Shown one piece after another: positions 1-13,047 of a DNA stretch of 64,000 bases; position 1 is the first letter of the stretch, and each line of letters begins with the position of its first letter. Under the pieces are notes generated by a model. It ran no database searches, was not told where the DNA came from, and saw only the letters and a program-made list of their open reading frames with translations. This stretch comes from Trileptium ribeirensis (lineage: Eukaryota; Nematoda; Enoplea; Enoplida; Thoracostomopsidae), in assembly GCA_030248225.1 (NCBI GenBank), contig JASANE010001664.1:1-64000 (forward strand), in the 5' to 3' direction. Both the position numbers and the translations under genes were made by a program.

Positions 1-705
1 GTCTGCGCGCTATACACCCGGGATTACGCGCATGGGGCCGACAGGGCGGCGGAGAGCGCGCCGCGCCACAGGGCGGGCGGTGCGAGGGTGGCGAAGTGCA
101 GGGAGGGGGTTCATCCAGCTTCTGGGGGAATGCGCTCAACGCTCACGGACAGTCTCTATGCTCCAATCGCTTTCTGACGAAAACTTTTGCGCAAAAATTT
201 TTGAAAAGTGTGTTCAATTTTCTGAATTGATCTAATCGACAAAAATTAATTAAACAACGAAATTGATATTATTACGATTTTCTTTGACAGGACGCTTCAA
301 AAGATGTTCTCAGTATATTTTTCTTTGAGTGTAAATAAACGTAAACGTAAAATTATCAAAAATTCGTTTGAAACTGATCTTAAAATTAGCACACCGCAAA
401 TGGCTGTCTGGTTTCCGAACAGACACTCAACCAACAGCGAACACTTCTTGAAAGATTTCGGGACAACAAACTATTTTGCAAACATATTTCTCAGTGGTTT
501 TCGCACATTAAGATCATTTATTAGCAGTTCGATTTGATTTTTCGGATTTTTTATACACGTTCGATTATTTTTTACAAACATTATTCTAAAACTGTGCCGA
601 AGGGACCCATGTTGAACAGTTTTTAATCAATATTGAACAAGTTGAAACGGACACCACGATTGTACACATATCCCTTGCAAAGATTGGGGCACGTAGATTT
701 CACCC

Positions 706-795
706 CGAAGCAAAATTTTGCAACATTGATGATCGCATCCAACATGACCTGTCACAATAAATAATCGGAGCCTACCTTGGCAGCCTTCAAACGAA
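706..795 (-). pseudogene. Mirror relic of GALNT2-like exon d
   Basis: Counterpart of 23775-23896 on the minus strand, about 90 bases against 122. The acceptor region TATGCATATTTCTAG is recognisable, the first bases of the exon are lost, and the segment for the DSH metal site is disrupted. The donor reads GGGTGAAA. A chance frame on this strand (627-1007) overlaps it and is not a gene. Confidence 0.85.
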
Positions 796-3498
796 CTAGA
801 AATATGCATAAATATATATATCGAACTATTATTATTATTTGTATTCATATATATATGTTTTAGGGGTATATACAGGCTCACAGAGATGTGCGCGTGCGAA
901 ATTTTTAAGCCCCGTGTACCCGTGAAGGCACGTCTCCCACTAATACTAGGCAGGTGACTCTTGTGCTCAGAGAGATCCATGCCCGTGAGTCCATAAGTCG
1001 CGCACATGGCTTTCGGACATTATAATATTGACTCCAAACTATACGTACCTTCGCGTCGCAATAGTTATATAATTGCAAGGGACAGTGCTCAAGGCTGCGA
1101 CACTGACCCACTATTGAAACCAAATACCAAGGACAATTACGACATTAGGAACTACTTCCACGGTCGCGACAGAACCTCCACAACTGATTGGCCGCAAACT
1201 TTTCAGATAACGTTCACTTACACACACGAACCATCCACTTTTAGCATCACTCGTAAGGGGGCCGTTTGTGAATATATCTTACTGCCAATTAAAAGGAGCA
1301 AATAATAGCTTTCATGGAAAAATAAAACGAAAAAGTTTGTGTTTTTATAGCCGTTTGTATTTGCAAAACTACTCCCTGATCGTAGTTCAATATTTTTAGT
1401 TTCTTGGGCAGCTGCTCAGAAAATTTTTTTATTTTAATGAATGCTTATTATCATATCTAACCTTGGAAAATGGCTAGCTATTTAGAAACTAAAAAAAAAC
1501 CTCTGCAGCTAATTATAAAACAGATTATTCTTGTTCTCTGCGTACTGTAATGTGTAGCAAAATACACATATTTTAAGAACACCAAAGTTGTACGGTTGGC
1601 AAATACTACCGTGGCATAGTATATATGTTGCTGACGTGTCGATGTAAACTGGGTTAGTGTTTCCATGTGTATGTTCTACCAATCTGTATTTTTCAGTTTG
1701 TTTTTCTTCAAGTTGTTTTCTAAAATTAAGAGCTAATCGCAAGCTTAAAGAAGACTTCTTAGGAAAAATGTGTTATAGTCGCATATTATGTATTGACTTT
1801 TATTCTTAGTGCTACCGCCAAAACCTGTCGCTCCCCTCGGCGGCTCGCTTGCCAAAATAAATTCGTTTTTGAAAAATCGAATTTACTGCGAATTTAAAAT
1901 AGTTTCGAAATCTCAAAGTGTCACTTTTTTTCGTGCCAATGTTAAACATTTGTAATTGTAATTGAAACTGCCCGCTAAAACAAAAAATTTTGGCTTATAA
2001 ACGGATACAAATTACAAAAGTCTTTTTTTACTCACGATATTGTATGTGACGGACGCGCAACGAACCTCCCCGCCAAAGTTTCTCAACCAGAACTCGGAGG
2101 TTATTTTCACGTTTGACCCCGCCCCGTATAGCACAGATGCTCGCCCAATTACACAGCGAGACGCAGCACACAATTTGCACAAAAGTCATGATTTTTTGCA
2201 AATGTACAATGTTCTCGGCTAAAATACGGTAAATTTGAGCCTCACGTTTATTCGGCACTTTGTCTGTGCCCACGATCATTGTCACCCCCCGGAACTCTGT
2301 ACAATGAAAGTTTATATATTCGCCATTTTACCATATGGAAATTTACATGTACACTCAAAATATCAAAACTAAAATATAATCGCACCATATTATACCGTAA
2401 GAGACTAAAACATATAGCAGCCAGCTCTGCATATTTTTGTTTTCTAAACTGGTGAACTATAATGGAGCCATCTCGCGACGGCTTGTACAATTATGCAAAC
2501 AACAATTTACTGCTGAACATATACCGCTAGCGTTACGAGTAATGCACCACCCCAGTAATTAGCCCGCTAAACATTCCTGTAATTATTATTATATCACTCT
2601 TAGCACGCAGTTATTCTTAAACATAACATATTAGATATTATATTTCATTTGCTAGCACAGTAATGGGTTCGATCTGAACTACCTTTCAAAGAAATTAAAT
2701 ACAAAACCAATTAAAATTAATTTTTTAAAAGTCGTATTTTGTGGCTCGCGCAGTTCGAAGGTTACATTTTTTAATTCGATACGACAGCTGTCGTCTAATA
2801 GAAAAATATCGTCATATTATTAAAACTACTATTCTCGAAGGGAGAGACCAAGTTATAAATTCAGTTGTTGTATCTAATATATAAAGTAGAATAAAACGAA
2901 AAAAAAGCGATACGACTGTTTTGACTGTTCCATATAGATTGCGGAGAAGGGGAACATTGAAAACGAGATGATTGTTGTCACGACGCAAAATTCATAGCAC
3001 AACACGGCACAAATCGCACTCCACCCGCCCAAATACCTATCGCAAACCCCCACATTTGCTACAAATAAATATACCACAAGTTAACTTCTCAAAAGAGAAA
3101 TTTGGAACCTAAATTTAAAACACCGCAGCTAAAGTTCTCGTAGTTTAGGTAAACGGTAACTTTCTTTTTGCTATGTAAGCATCAAAAAATTGTAGTTACA
3201 AACTAATTTACACGACCCTTCAACATATTATTAACAACTATGATAAAGCATCACAATTTTTATAGTGCTTGTAAGCATTATACCGAATAAATCTTTAATT
3301 AGAATTTTGTTTAATATCGCATTAGCATGGACACAATTTTTTATTACGAAAACGTCTGAGTCAAACACACTGTCATGAGACCTGCTTAAACTGATTAAGT
3401 CGAAAAAAAACCGAGTAATTCGAACAGTTTTTATTAAATAAAAAATATTAAAAAGATAACAGTGGTGATGTAGAATTTTGACTGACGACAACACAAAC

Positions 3499-3557
3499 CT
3501 TCATGTTCCGGCAAGACAATCTTTTTCAATTTGAGCCTAAATCAGTTTTTACACGGG
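3499..3557 (-). pseudogene. Mirror relic of GALNT2-like exon c
   Basis: Counterpart of 20015-20080 on the minus strand, 59 bases against 66. Acceptor TTTTCAG and donor GTTTGT are kept. Inside are scattered one-base gains, a lost TTG and a few substituted blocks, so the frame is broken. Confidence 0.88.
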
Positions 3558-6462
3558 CTGAAAACATTCAACCGTACATTAAGACAACAACGGCGATAAA
3601 AGTTTGTTTACGTGCAATAGGTTGAAAAAAAAAATTTTGTAGAGGGAGTATCACACTATTGATATCTTTTCACTTTAATACATTTAATGAGGTCATTCTG
3701 ACTACGTCTTAGGCTTTCCTAGCGCCGGTAATGCCCCATTGTACCGTAAGAAATTTAGTGTATTACCTCCATTAACAAATCGAACCTCACACACAAACAG
3801 ACAAAAATATAGTGATTTCAAGATGACAGGTACGCAAATATAACTTTCACATTAAACTTACGTATTGCGATGGCTCCACGGAGCTTCGAGACCTGACCAA
3901 GTTTCAGACTGCTTGATTGATCCGAGTACACGGTAGGTTTTGAACCCGAGAGAACAAAAAAAACCCCGTCCAGTGTACAGCCTCGGGCAATGTGCTTGTA
4001 ACTAAACATGTCCCACCACGGAGCGCACATTTCACTCTCTGTCTCCTCCAATCGCCTCGCTTCACACATACGTTTGCCTCATGCTCACTCCTGTAGCAAT
4101 TGAAAGAAAAATAAAAATAAACGATAATTTTTTGATGGGTCAGGGAATTTTTTTAGGCTAGTGTTGGGCAAACTAGTGCCCGTCAGCCTAAAGATGATAA
4201 TAACTATAAAGTTCTGATGAGACTATTAATGAGAGCAAAAATGTTGTAATTCTAGTATTTTCAGTAAAATAGATCCCATTGGCAAGAGCAAATTTCTGGC
4301 TGCGTCGGATTGTTAATTTCTATTTCAATGCAGACCGATCTAGCAATCTACAAGCACACCGGGCGGGTGCCTTGACGGTAAGTTCACCATGACGAGCGCA
4401 GCCTAAATTTCTAACAATTCCAAACTCTGTTATCGAGTTGAACTTTAAATTCAACATACACCTTAGACTTCTGAAGCCCTTGGAAATACCTGCTAACACA
4501 AAAATCAGTGGATGCAGGGTTCCAGCAGGATTAAGATGAAAATTTTTTCCTGTACGATGCGTCATACGACAATTTATGAATTAATCTTTTATTTTGTTTG
4601 GTTTTTTTTGGAAATTTTTTGTGCATATTATCACATGTTTTAGACCAAATGAACCAAAAATGTAGAAATTTAACAATTTTTAAAACCGGAATTTCGGCTT
4701 CTGGTTTTTTATTTTGCCGAAAACGGAGAGGTTCGCCGGAACCGAAAATTTCCAGTCTCTCTGCCTCTGTAGGTTTCGTATACAGTATAATCAACCAAGA
4801 AAACATATGAAATGAGACAAAAAATGGACATACCATGGCGAACGGAAATGCACGCCTCGCCTTATTAGTTGTTGACGTCTAACAGCCGTATACCCCAAAA
4901 ACCCTAGGGAGTATATTCAGATAACTTGAGGCATAAACACATGGGGGGCATGCAAAAATCTCAAGAGACGCGTCCACGTGCGCGACTACAACCTGGGCCC
5001 AGCCGAGATGCATTACGCTGAAAACTGCGAATTGTATTTTCAGGCAGCTAGAAAATTTTATTTTTTGAATTAAATAGAATTATATTTCGCAAATATCTGA
5101 AATTCTGCCGCATGCGCTTTGAATTTTTGTTCGCGAGGTGGCACAAATCCTATATCGAACTCAATTATCGATAAACTGTTGTTGACTGATTATAAATCCA
5201 TACTTCCGGGGTGGACTAATTCGAATTGTAATTGTTAGTGCACAAGGAATCTCGTGGCATTTTTTTTTGGGAACTTTTACATAGTAGGGACCCGTGCTTC
5301 AGTCTGTGTATTAGCACAGCAAAGTTTGACTGCGCACCCATGAACAAATTTTTATAATTTCTCATAGTGCATTGCCGATAATATGAACGTAACAGTGAGT
5401 GAACGCCAGAAGGTGAATTCTGAGTGTTGAAGCCGTAATCCATATTGAACATTGAATGATCACACCACATTTCACTGAATATCAGCCATGCTTGCTTGAT
5501 AATAGAGAGCACACCGCGCCGCAACATTTCACAAAAGAGACGCTCTGCAAAAATGTGTGGGGCCCGTAACCCGCCCCACAGTTACAGTGATATTACCATT
5601 CATGTTTATACTTGGTCTGCACACGAGACCATAAAACCGGTTTGACACAAACCTGCAAATCGTGAATAATAGAAATAACCATGTGCAACTGCACGGGAGG
5701 GCAGAATCTGCGCTACAAAAATGAGACCAATTTACTCACCCATAGGACGCCACTCGGTCCCTTGCACCCTAGCGCGGCGGGTTCGCACCGGTGGGTCGAG
5801 TTAGCGCAACAAATAAAGATTTTGAACAAGCTTTAAACATGCTGGACGAAAATCCGCCGGGGTAATGTTGAGTTCAGTGTAACCGTAAGAAAACCAATGG
5901 GAGACCCGTGCAGCAAGAATTTCGCTTTGCTGAGCTCCGTTAATTCAAGTACAAGCCGCTTTTAACTATTTATAAATATACCTCCTAATAGATTATGAAT
6001 ATAGTTTACGAAATTACAAAAGCACACACATAAATAAATGTGAAGGCGAGGCACTTTGCAGAAGTTGAACAAATAAACGGTACACAAAGACGCCAAAGTG
6101 ATCTTACCTGTGCGGGGCGGAGCGAAATTAAGCTTAGCAAGATACAAACGAATGCCACAAATATTTTTTTTGAGACCTGGCGCACGGCGCACGACTGATC
6201 TGCAAGCTTCAGCAAAACTGTAGATCCAGAGAGACGGCAACACACCAGTCTCAGCGCGACACGTTTGTTCAATAAACGAAAAATAAGTGTACAGTGAAAT
6301 AAATAGCAAACATATACTCTCCACAAGTAATCGCAGCAATAATAAACGCCGCTAATTACAGGCTAAATTTATTTACATATTAATTAAGGCTCATCTGGAA
6401 AACAGCACTTAAAAATAAGTGAACAACATATATTTCCAATATCAAAAAGGCAGCACACTTAC

Positions 6463-6508
6463 GATCTTTTCAGAAATCATAATTTTTGATTAAATGTGTC
6501 GAAAGACA
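6463..6508 (-). pseudogene. Mirror relic of GALNT2-like exon b
   Basis: Counterpart of 16650-16717 on the minus strand. Both splice sites survive (AG before, GTAAGT after), but the exon is 46 bases against 68. Most of the loss is two blocks of about 10 bases, one after TCGACA and one within ATTATTTTAGTTGATGA. The frame is lost. Confidence 0.88.
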
Positions 6509-7179
6509 CTAAATGTTCTCAATACAAATTAAGCGCACCAAATCGTGCGCATATGTATACTTCTATCAAAAGGGAGAGAGGTGCATAAAAGGATGCATAT
6601 TTGAAAAACCATAAAGACGTCTGCCTTAAGAATACAGAAGATCAAAAAGAGGCAAAATGACTGTATGATGATAGTCATTTTTTTATACAGTGTCGGGAGC
6701 CGACACGTGCATAGTCGACGCGTAAAAACAGAATCTATCGAATACTCGTACGGACTGCCGAAATCTGGACGGCTTGGGGTTTTGGCCTGTGTCCGTTTTT
6801 CGTGGACTTAGGTTCGTCTCTGACCGTACAACACTCATAAAAATGTAGGATTTAAATAAATATAAATGTTCAAGATGAAATTTATTTAAATCTAGCTATA
6901 AACATTATCGAATGATTATGCCTTACGAGCGAAATATTTATTTTTGATGAATCCATTAGTTAGTCGCCACGGCAAATGTAGGGTACTATAGTAGAAATAA
7001 CGCCCAACCAGAATCTACAGACATGGGTGCCTAGTGATGCAACGGCGACCGGCCGACTGCGGTTTGAGCCGGAAAGCGGGGGAGCCTAAGCGACCCATGG
7101 CGCAAAAATGGACCCGTCTCACCGGTAGGCTTTGAGCAGCAATAGAGCGGACGCTAAAATCACTGTTCACTGTGTAAGA

Positions 7180-7570
7180 TAACACTACGGCGCGTATTTC
7201 ATTAAGTGGCGCCGCTCTAGGCCTATGTCAAACCCCGCACTTTTTAAATTCTTAATTCGACCTAGGCTAGAGCAAACTCACAGAGACGAGGACATCGAGC
7301 CGAGTTGAACGTGTGCAGCGGAGCACAACAATTTTTGGGGCTAAAGTACTAGAACTCCTTATGAAAACACATGACGGGTGCAGTAAAAGTAGGGCGCGCA
7401 ATCTCAGAAACACCACCTTTGTTACCCCCATATCTCGGCCATCATTCACACCGCTGAAAGAGAAGAGATTGGGCTGCGCAACATCCCCGCTCAAAACCTG
7501 CCTTGAATTTCTCTCAGAAAATTAATATGACTGGGAACAATTTGCCGACACCTAGTGAGGTGGGGATCAA
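7180..7570 (+). mobile_element. Mirror relic of the CR1/L2-like LINE fragment
   Basis: The left-arm counterpart of 15142-15840, heavily shortened and without a frame. Short anchors remain: the tracts for ERVQR at 7308-7322, GGCATAGG-type flanks near 7220, and CTTGAATTTCTCTCAGAAA at 7502-7520 matching the NFFSLRT region. Confidence 0.7.
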
Positions 7571-9949
7571 TTTGGCTCTTGCTCCAAAATTAAACTACAT
7601 GTAACATCTGACTACCGGATCCTCCATGTTGAAGCATCACCCCAATATTTGCACATTTTTAATCAAAATGCCGTTCTCAGCCTTCGGAGACAAACAACAT
7701 TTTACCATAACGGTCACGCAATTCCACAAGTAAGTACTTTCCGCTCGGGCGCAAAACCAATTATTATTTGCCTTATACTATTTATCAAATATACGTGCGA
7801 TGTTTAAGGATATGGGTTTTTTCAGGAATTCATAGAACAGAATGTAGTGGGAAATTTTAGCATATATCATGTATTGCTCACGTGTTAAATATATATATCT
7901 ATTATAGTCCTAAAATACAAATTTCCTAAGCCTGCCAATGCATAGCTTCAAAGTAAAATATCAAAACTGAAAGTACAATGTACCACAATAAAGGTTTTTT
8001 CAAAAATCTACAGTCAGTCATGGCCTGATATGCAAATATAAAATATTAACGTTAGGCCTAGTATTATTATCTGAATAAAATATGAAAACGAGATTTTTTG
8101 CAGTTTGCCTAATTCCCGCGCAACCCAACCGCGCTATTAGCGTTATTATACAGGATGCCCCGCTATTAATTTTTTTTTTTTTTTTTGAAAATTGCCCACA
8201 TTTCACACCTTTCACCGCACCACGACTGCACCAAAATCGCAAATGCCGGAGCACGAATGCGCAAGAATATCAGCTATTTAAAACGTGTTATTTAAAAAAT
8301 GGGTCCGACCTAAAAGTAGACACACAGTCCCTCCGAATACCACAAACAACAGCACACAATGCGATTCGTATTGACGCGCTCTCGAAAACTATATGAATGC
8401 GCGCACCACGCAACAATAAATGTGCCACAAAAAGGGTTTGTGCTAGGCCTAGAACACCATATTCCCCTGCGCTCACAGCACACAGCAAATATCTGCAACA
8501 CACGTATTCAACAATGTGTCGGTTCCACCCCGCACCAACAAAAGCTCTTCTGTAAAATAAAAGTCTGACACACCCCAAAAACCCGAACATTTAACCCGTG
8601 GAACGGCAAAAAACAATTTCAACGAAAATTCCAAACATGTGACGGATTTTTTCGATGAATTTTTTTGCGCCTTTAATCATATCGGGGCTCAACATTTGCC
8701 GGCACCACGAGGATCAATTTAACTAATCCACCACATGATTACACTGCGTGTCGGTAGATGTACCATATTATTTTGGATAAAATCATGCAAAAGACAGTTG
8801 AGCTGTTCAAGGGTTTTGAGTGGTTTTTAACGTAAAAACAAAAATTTATACCGAATTGAGTCGTCTCCGGCATTTTAACAATGGTCGCAAATATCGTAAA
8901 TTTGCAATTTTTTTTGTATACGCATATACAAAAAGCGGCGTTTTATGGCCCTGTTGTTCTTAGTAACAGTAAGGCACCCCCGTAATTAGAAACTGGGAAA
9001 ACTACCAATACTAGGCACAAGAAGCCTCATTTTTTGCATACCGGAGCTCCGCAAAGCCTCATTTTGACGCGCGAGGAGCCTGATGGGACACAAATCAAAT
9101 GAGGTATATATATTCAAACTGGGGCCAGAGACCATTTTACGTTCTGACTAGGCCTGGCCATTTTGGGAGGCGGGGCAACTCGGAAGTGTAATACCCCAAA
9201 ACTTAACCTCAATTTTTTTAATCCTTTAGTTTCGTTCGGTCGTAGGGAGTAAAAAATGAAGATAATCAAAGCCAAAAGTTATGAGTCATTTTTTCTGGGT
9301 AAACAAAATTATAAGACGTGAATTTATGATTAAAAAAATAAATATGAAAAATATTTTAATTATAATTTTTACAGACGGGAAACATACAGAAATCTACTTA
9401 GCAAAACTATAAGTGAAAACTCCTTTGTTCATGCATATTAATATACATTGGAAACATCAATGTACATTTATAGATTTTGAGGGGCATAACACTTTCTAGA
9501 CACAAATACGTGGGTCAGTCAAGCAAAAGTTTTCAATCGTTAAAGTTGATCCGAGAATACAATAAAGAAGTCCTTTTGGCTTCGTTCAAGAATTTTTATT
9601 GTAATAACACAGAGAAATTACCGTACTATATACTACAATAAATAACAAAAAAAAAAATTTGACGATGGGCAATATATATATTTTTGACCTAAAAATTTCC
9701 ATATATACCTGTTCACCATAGTGTAGTACGCATTTCAGTGAAACTATATACAATTTTTAATTTGTGGATGAATATTCTGTGTTAAGGATGCGCGGTGACA
9801 AGATTTTTGTGATATCACTATTGATATCTGTCAGCGATTTTTTCTTAAAAATATAATGAACGAGGAGCCAAAACTTTTCCGCCGAGGCGTCACAGCAGGG
9901 TTTTTTTACTGTAGAAAATATACGAGTGCAATTTATTGTGAACGCATAC

Positions 9950-10015
9950 CTTACAAATATAGTGAGCGAGCTTTCGTTGCTGAAATGTTAATCATATTAT
10001 TAGTTAATTTTACAT
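9950..10015 (-). pseudogene. Mirror relic of GALNT2-like exon a
   Basis: On the minus strand this is the counterpart of 12246-12344, with both flanking introns recognisable. It is 66 bases against 99. The acceptor AG has become AA and the segment for the FHNEAR hallmark is broken. The donor side (GTATGC at 9944-9949) is intact. It cannot encode the protein. Confidence 0.85.
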
Positions 10016-10976
10016 TTACAACAACAATAATAGAATAATTAAATTCAAAATATATTGTGCCGATTTTTATATCTCCCAAAGATTGTATTTTTAGAAAAAA
10101 TTAAACTTAGCTAGAAAAATTATAAAATTATTTAAAATGTATAAATATTATCCTGTGATTCGTTCAGAATTATTTTCATGCAAGAGAATATTGCTTTTGT
10201 TAAATGACCATATGTAATGGGTTTGCTTATAAATTTACAAATCTTTAAAGTACGAAATCAGCATGGTCGAAATATAGCCGTTGCCTAAAAAAAGAGCGCT
10301 TCCAGAGTATGTTTGATAACCTAAATGGCTCCCTTTAAGGTGGCCGCTGTCTAAATTATTAGTATCCCTGGCACTTCACATTTAGTAGTCAACTTATAGG
10401 GCTAGAAAAACTGTTTGTATACTCTTGTTCAAAAAAATGTAACTTCCCCTGCCTAAAGATCCTTTTAGACCTAATTCCTCACTTGTTGTCAGAAAAACTT
10501 GGAGGCTCGATCAATTTCCCGCCTCCGCCGCGGAGGGCGGGACGCAGCGAGCTTTGAAAGTATAGTGTTCGCGAACGTAGACTGCGACACGGAGTCCCAG
10601 CAAGAATCCGCTTAAAAGGAACAGAACACACTATAAACTTTACATAATTTTGATCAACAAAAAAATGTGTGCATCATGGCAGCAAACCACAGTAAAATGA
10701 GTTGAAAATGTATTAAAATACACTAAACAACCAGCTTAAAATGTATTGGCTGCTTGAAAAATAAGGGATTTTTTTTAAAGGTGTTGGACATTTTCGGTAA
10801 ATCGACACGACACGATTTGTCACCTCAAACACTGGGATGAAAAATAAATATAACTGATATTTTGTTCATTTTGCTATTCAGACAACTAGTAAATAGGTCG
10901 TAAGCTGAGCACAAAACCTAACGCAAACCAATAACTATCAGCGCCACAGGATGTCACAATAAATTTCGGGTCGAAA

Positions 10977-11063
10977 CCATGGGGCGTCATGCCCTCGCAC
11001 TCATTGCCGGTGTTCCTCTGCAAGCCATACCTCCATGAGTGCGAGGGCATGACGCCCCCATGG
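10977..11063. repeat. Palindrome centre: 28/29-base near-perfect arms around a 30-base spacer
   Basis: Positions 10977-11004 and 11035-11063 are reverse complements except for one extra C in the right copy; both carry the core GCCCTCGCACTCAT or its complement. The spacer is 11005-11034. From about 11000 rightward the sequence follows the same order as a repeat unit at 27790-27960 (ATTGCCGGTGT, then GGTTCC..GACCCA, then TTCCTAATTTTATTGTGAC). The spacer therefore belongs to the right-hand sequence, and the turn-around falls inside a repeat unit. Confidence 0.9.
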
Positions 11064-12245
11064 TTCCTCGACCCAAAATTCCTAATTTTATTGTGACATC
11101 CTGTGAGGCTGATAGCTTCTATTTGAATTTTTCGAGCATGGGAATCTTATCGCCGGTGTTAGTTTTGTATGCTTCACTACGACCTGCTATACCAATAGAA
11201 TTACTAGTTGTCTGAATCGCGAATGAACAAAATATCAGCTAGCTTTTATATTTTATTTTCATCCAGTGTTTCCTAATAACAAGGAATGATTGACTATTCG
11301 TCTGCTTCGATTTACCGAATAAATTGTAAACACCTTAATTTTCTCGATCCATTATTGAAATTTGGCAGCAATACCGTTTAAGCTGGTTGTTTAGTCTATT
11401 ATAATACATTTCAACTCCATTTTACTGTGGTTAGCTCCGTGATAGCACATTTTTTGTTGATCAAAATTTATGTAAAGTTTTATAGTGTGTTCTGTTCCTT
11501 TTAAGCGGATTCTTTGTCAAAGACTCCTGTTGCGCAGTCTACCGTTCGGCGAACGCTATATACTTTCAAAGCTCGCCTGCATACCGCCCAACCAGCGGGC
11601 CGAGGCGGCTGCTGGAGTTTTGAGCAGTTATGCATTCTGTGAAATTGATCAAGCCTCCAAGTTTTTCTGACAACGCCGAGTCAAGAAAAATTTTTTCGAG
11701 GGATGTCATCTAAAGGATCTTTAGGCAGCACCCACAAAAGGGAACTATACCATGCATTTTTTGAACAACGTGCAATAGTGCAAACAGGTTTCATTTGGAT
11801 GGCTGGGTTCACTAGCCCAATAAAGTTGACTACTAAATGATCATGAAGTAGGACCGTTATAATAATTTAGACAGCGGCCACTAAAGGGAGCCATTTAGTT
11901 CTGTGGACATTACCTACTCTGGGAAGCGCTACTTTTTTTACAGCAACGGCCAAGAGCCGTCTAATTTCGACCACTGCTAGATTTCGTACTTAAAGATTAT
12001 AACTGTATAAGCAAACCAAGTTACGTATAAGTAGTCGTTTGACAAAAGCGATGTCTTTTGCGTGAAACGGTATTCAGGACGAATCACAGGATGGTGTACT
12101 GTCTTTATCGTTTAAAATAGTTTTTTTGCTCGACTCTCTCACTCAGGCGTAAATTTTTCTAAACGTTGATCTTTTTGGGAGATTATAAAAATCGGCACAA
12201 GAATATATTTATTGAATTTTAATTATTCTATTATTGTTGTTGTAG
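11064..12245 (+). other. Intron upstream of exon a, inside right arm
   Basis: This stretch carries the 27.7-28.0 kb type repeat unit (11064-11170) and then unique AT-rich DNA mirrored in the left arm. I found no exon for the GALNT stem or membrane anchor. The phase of exon a requires a coding exon upstream, so that exon lies beyond this arm or is missing from the assembly. Confidence 0.6.
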
Positions 12246-12344
12246 ATGTAAAACGCTAACTTGGCCGACTGACCTGCCGTCAACATCTGTGATTATAACA
12301 TTTCACAACGAAGCTCGCTCAACGCTGTTGCGCACTGTTGTAAG
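12246..12344 (+). CDS. GALNT2: GALNT2-like exon a (start of catalytic domain)
   Basis: Encodes residues 1-32 plus two bases of codon 33. It holds [20 protein letters not shown] followed by STLLRTVV, the family hallmark at the first beta strand of the UDP-binding fold. The acceptor is TTGTTGTAG and the donor is GTATGC. The first base completes a codon from an upstream exon I could not find, so this is an internal exon. It lies in the right arm of the large inverted repeat, about 1.2 kb from the fold. A broken mirror copy is at 9950-10015 on the minus strand. Confidence 0.95.
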
Positions 12345-13047
12345 GTATGCGTTCACAATAAATTGCACTCGTATATTTTACAGTAAAAGAAAACCATACT
12401 GTAACGCCTCGGTGAAAGTCTACGGCTGCAGCTGTCTTGTTTCCGGTTCCTCGTTATATTTTTTAAGAAATCGCTGACACAAGAAATGTCAATAGTGATA
12501 TCACAAAAATCTTGTCACACCAGCGTGCTTAACACCGGTGTCATCCCACAAACTAAAAATTGCTATATATAGCTTTTAAATTGAATCGTACTACACTATG
12601 GTGAACAGGGTCCCTTATATGGAACATGTCTGTAGGTCAGGGAAATGTAGTATATTTGCAGCATAACTTGCAAATTGTGGCGACACGTTATTTCTTATTT
12701 GGTATGCTGGCTCATAACATTGGATTCTCTGTGTTATTACAATAAAGATTTTTTCTTGAACGAAGCCAAAAGGACTTCTGTTTTTATTGTCATTTCTCGG
12801 ATCAACTTTAAGCGATTGAAAACTTTTCCGCTTAGTTGACCGTGTTGTGTCTAAAAGTGTTATGCCCTCAAAATCTATAATGTACATTAGTGTTTCCAAT
12901 GTATGTAATATGCATGAATAATAATCGAAAGGGGTTTTCACTTATAGCTTTGCTAAGTAGATTTCTATGTTTTGCCCGTCTGTAAAAATTATAATTCATC
13001 ACCAGATGGATGGATTTTCATATTTATTTTTTTAATCATAAATTCAC

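Larger units (their letters stand above)
1..11004 (-). repeat. Left arm of 24.6 kb imperfect inverted repeat
   Basis: The reverse complement of this stretch aligns along its whole length to 11035-24651. Anchors: 1-120 with 24545-24651; 1500-1640 with 22830-22970; 2755-2800 with 20905-20950; 4560-4610 with 18870-18915; 6900-6955 with 16020-16080; 7725-7800 with 14900-14990; 9540-9600 with 12745-12810; 10560-10740 with 11380-11570. By eye similarity is roughly three quarters to 85 percent, with many one-base indels. The arm is about 11.0 kb against 13.6 kb for its partner. It holds no intact gene, only mirror relics of four GALNT2-like exons and of a LINE. It reaches the window edge and may continue beyond it. 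Confidence 0.95.

Noticed and set aside
627..1007. 126-codon open frame on the minus strand
   Set aside because: It overlaps the mirror relic of exon d and has no protein-like composition beyond that relic; a chance frame.
9856..10038. 60-codon + strand frame over the mirror of exon a
   Set aside because: It reads the opposite strand of a decayed exon and has no likeness to any protein.
11005..11034. Spacer as a leftover sequencing hairpin adapter
   Set aside because: The 30 bases match the order of the genomic repeat at 27.8 kb instead and show no adapter-like low complexity. Absence of an adapter does not exclude a fold-back read.
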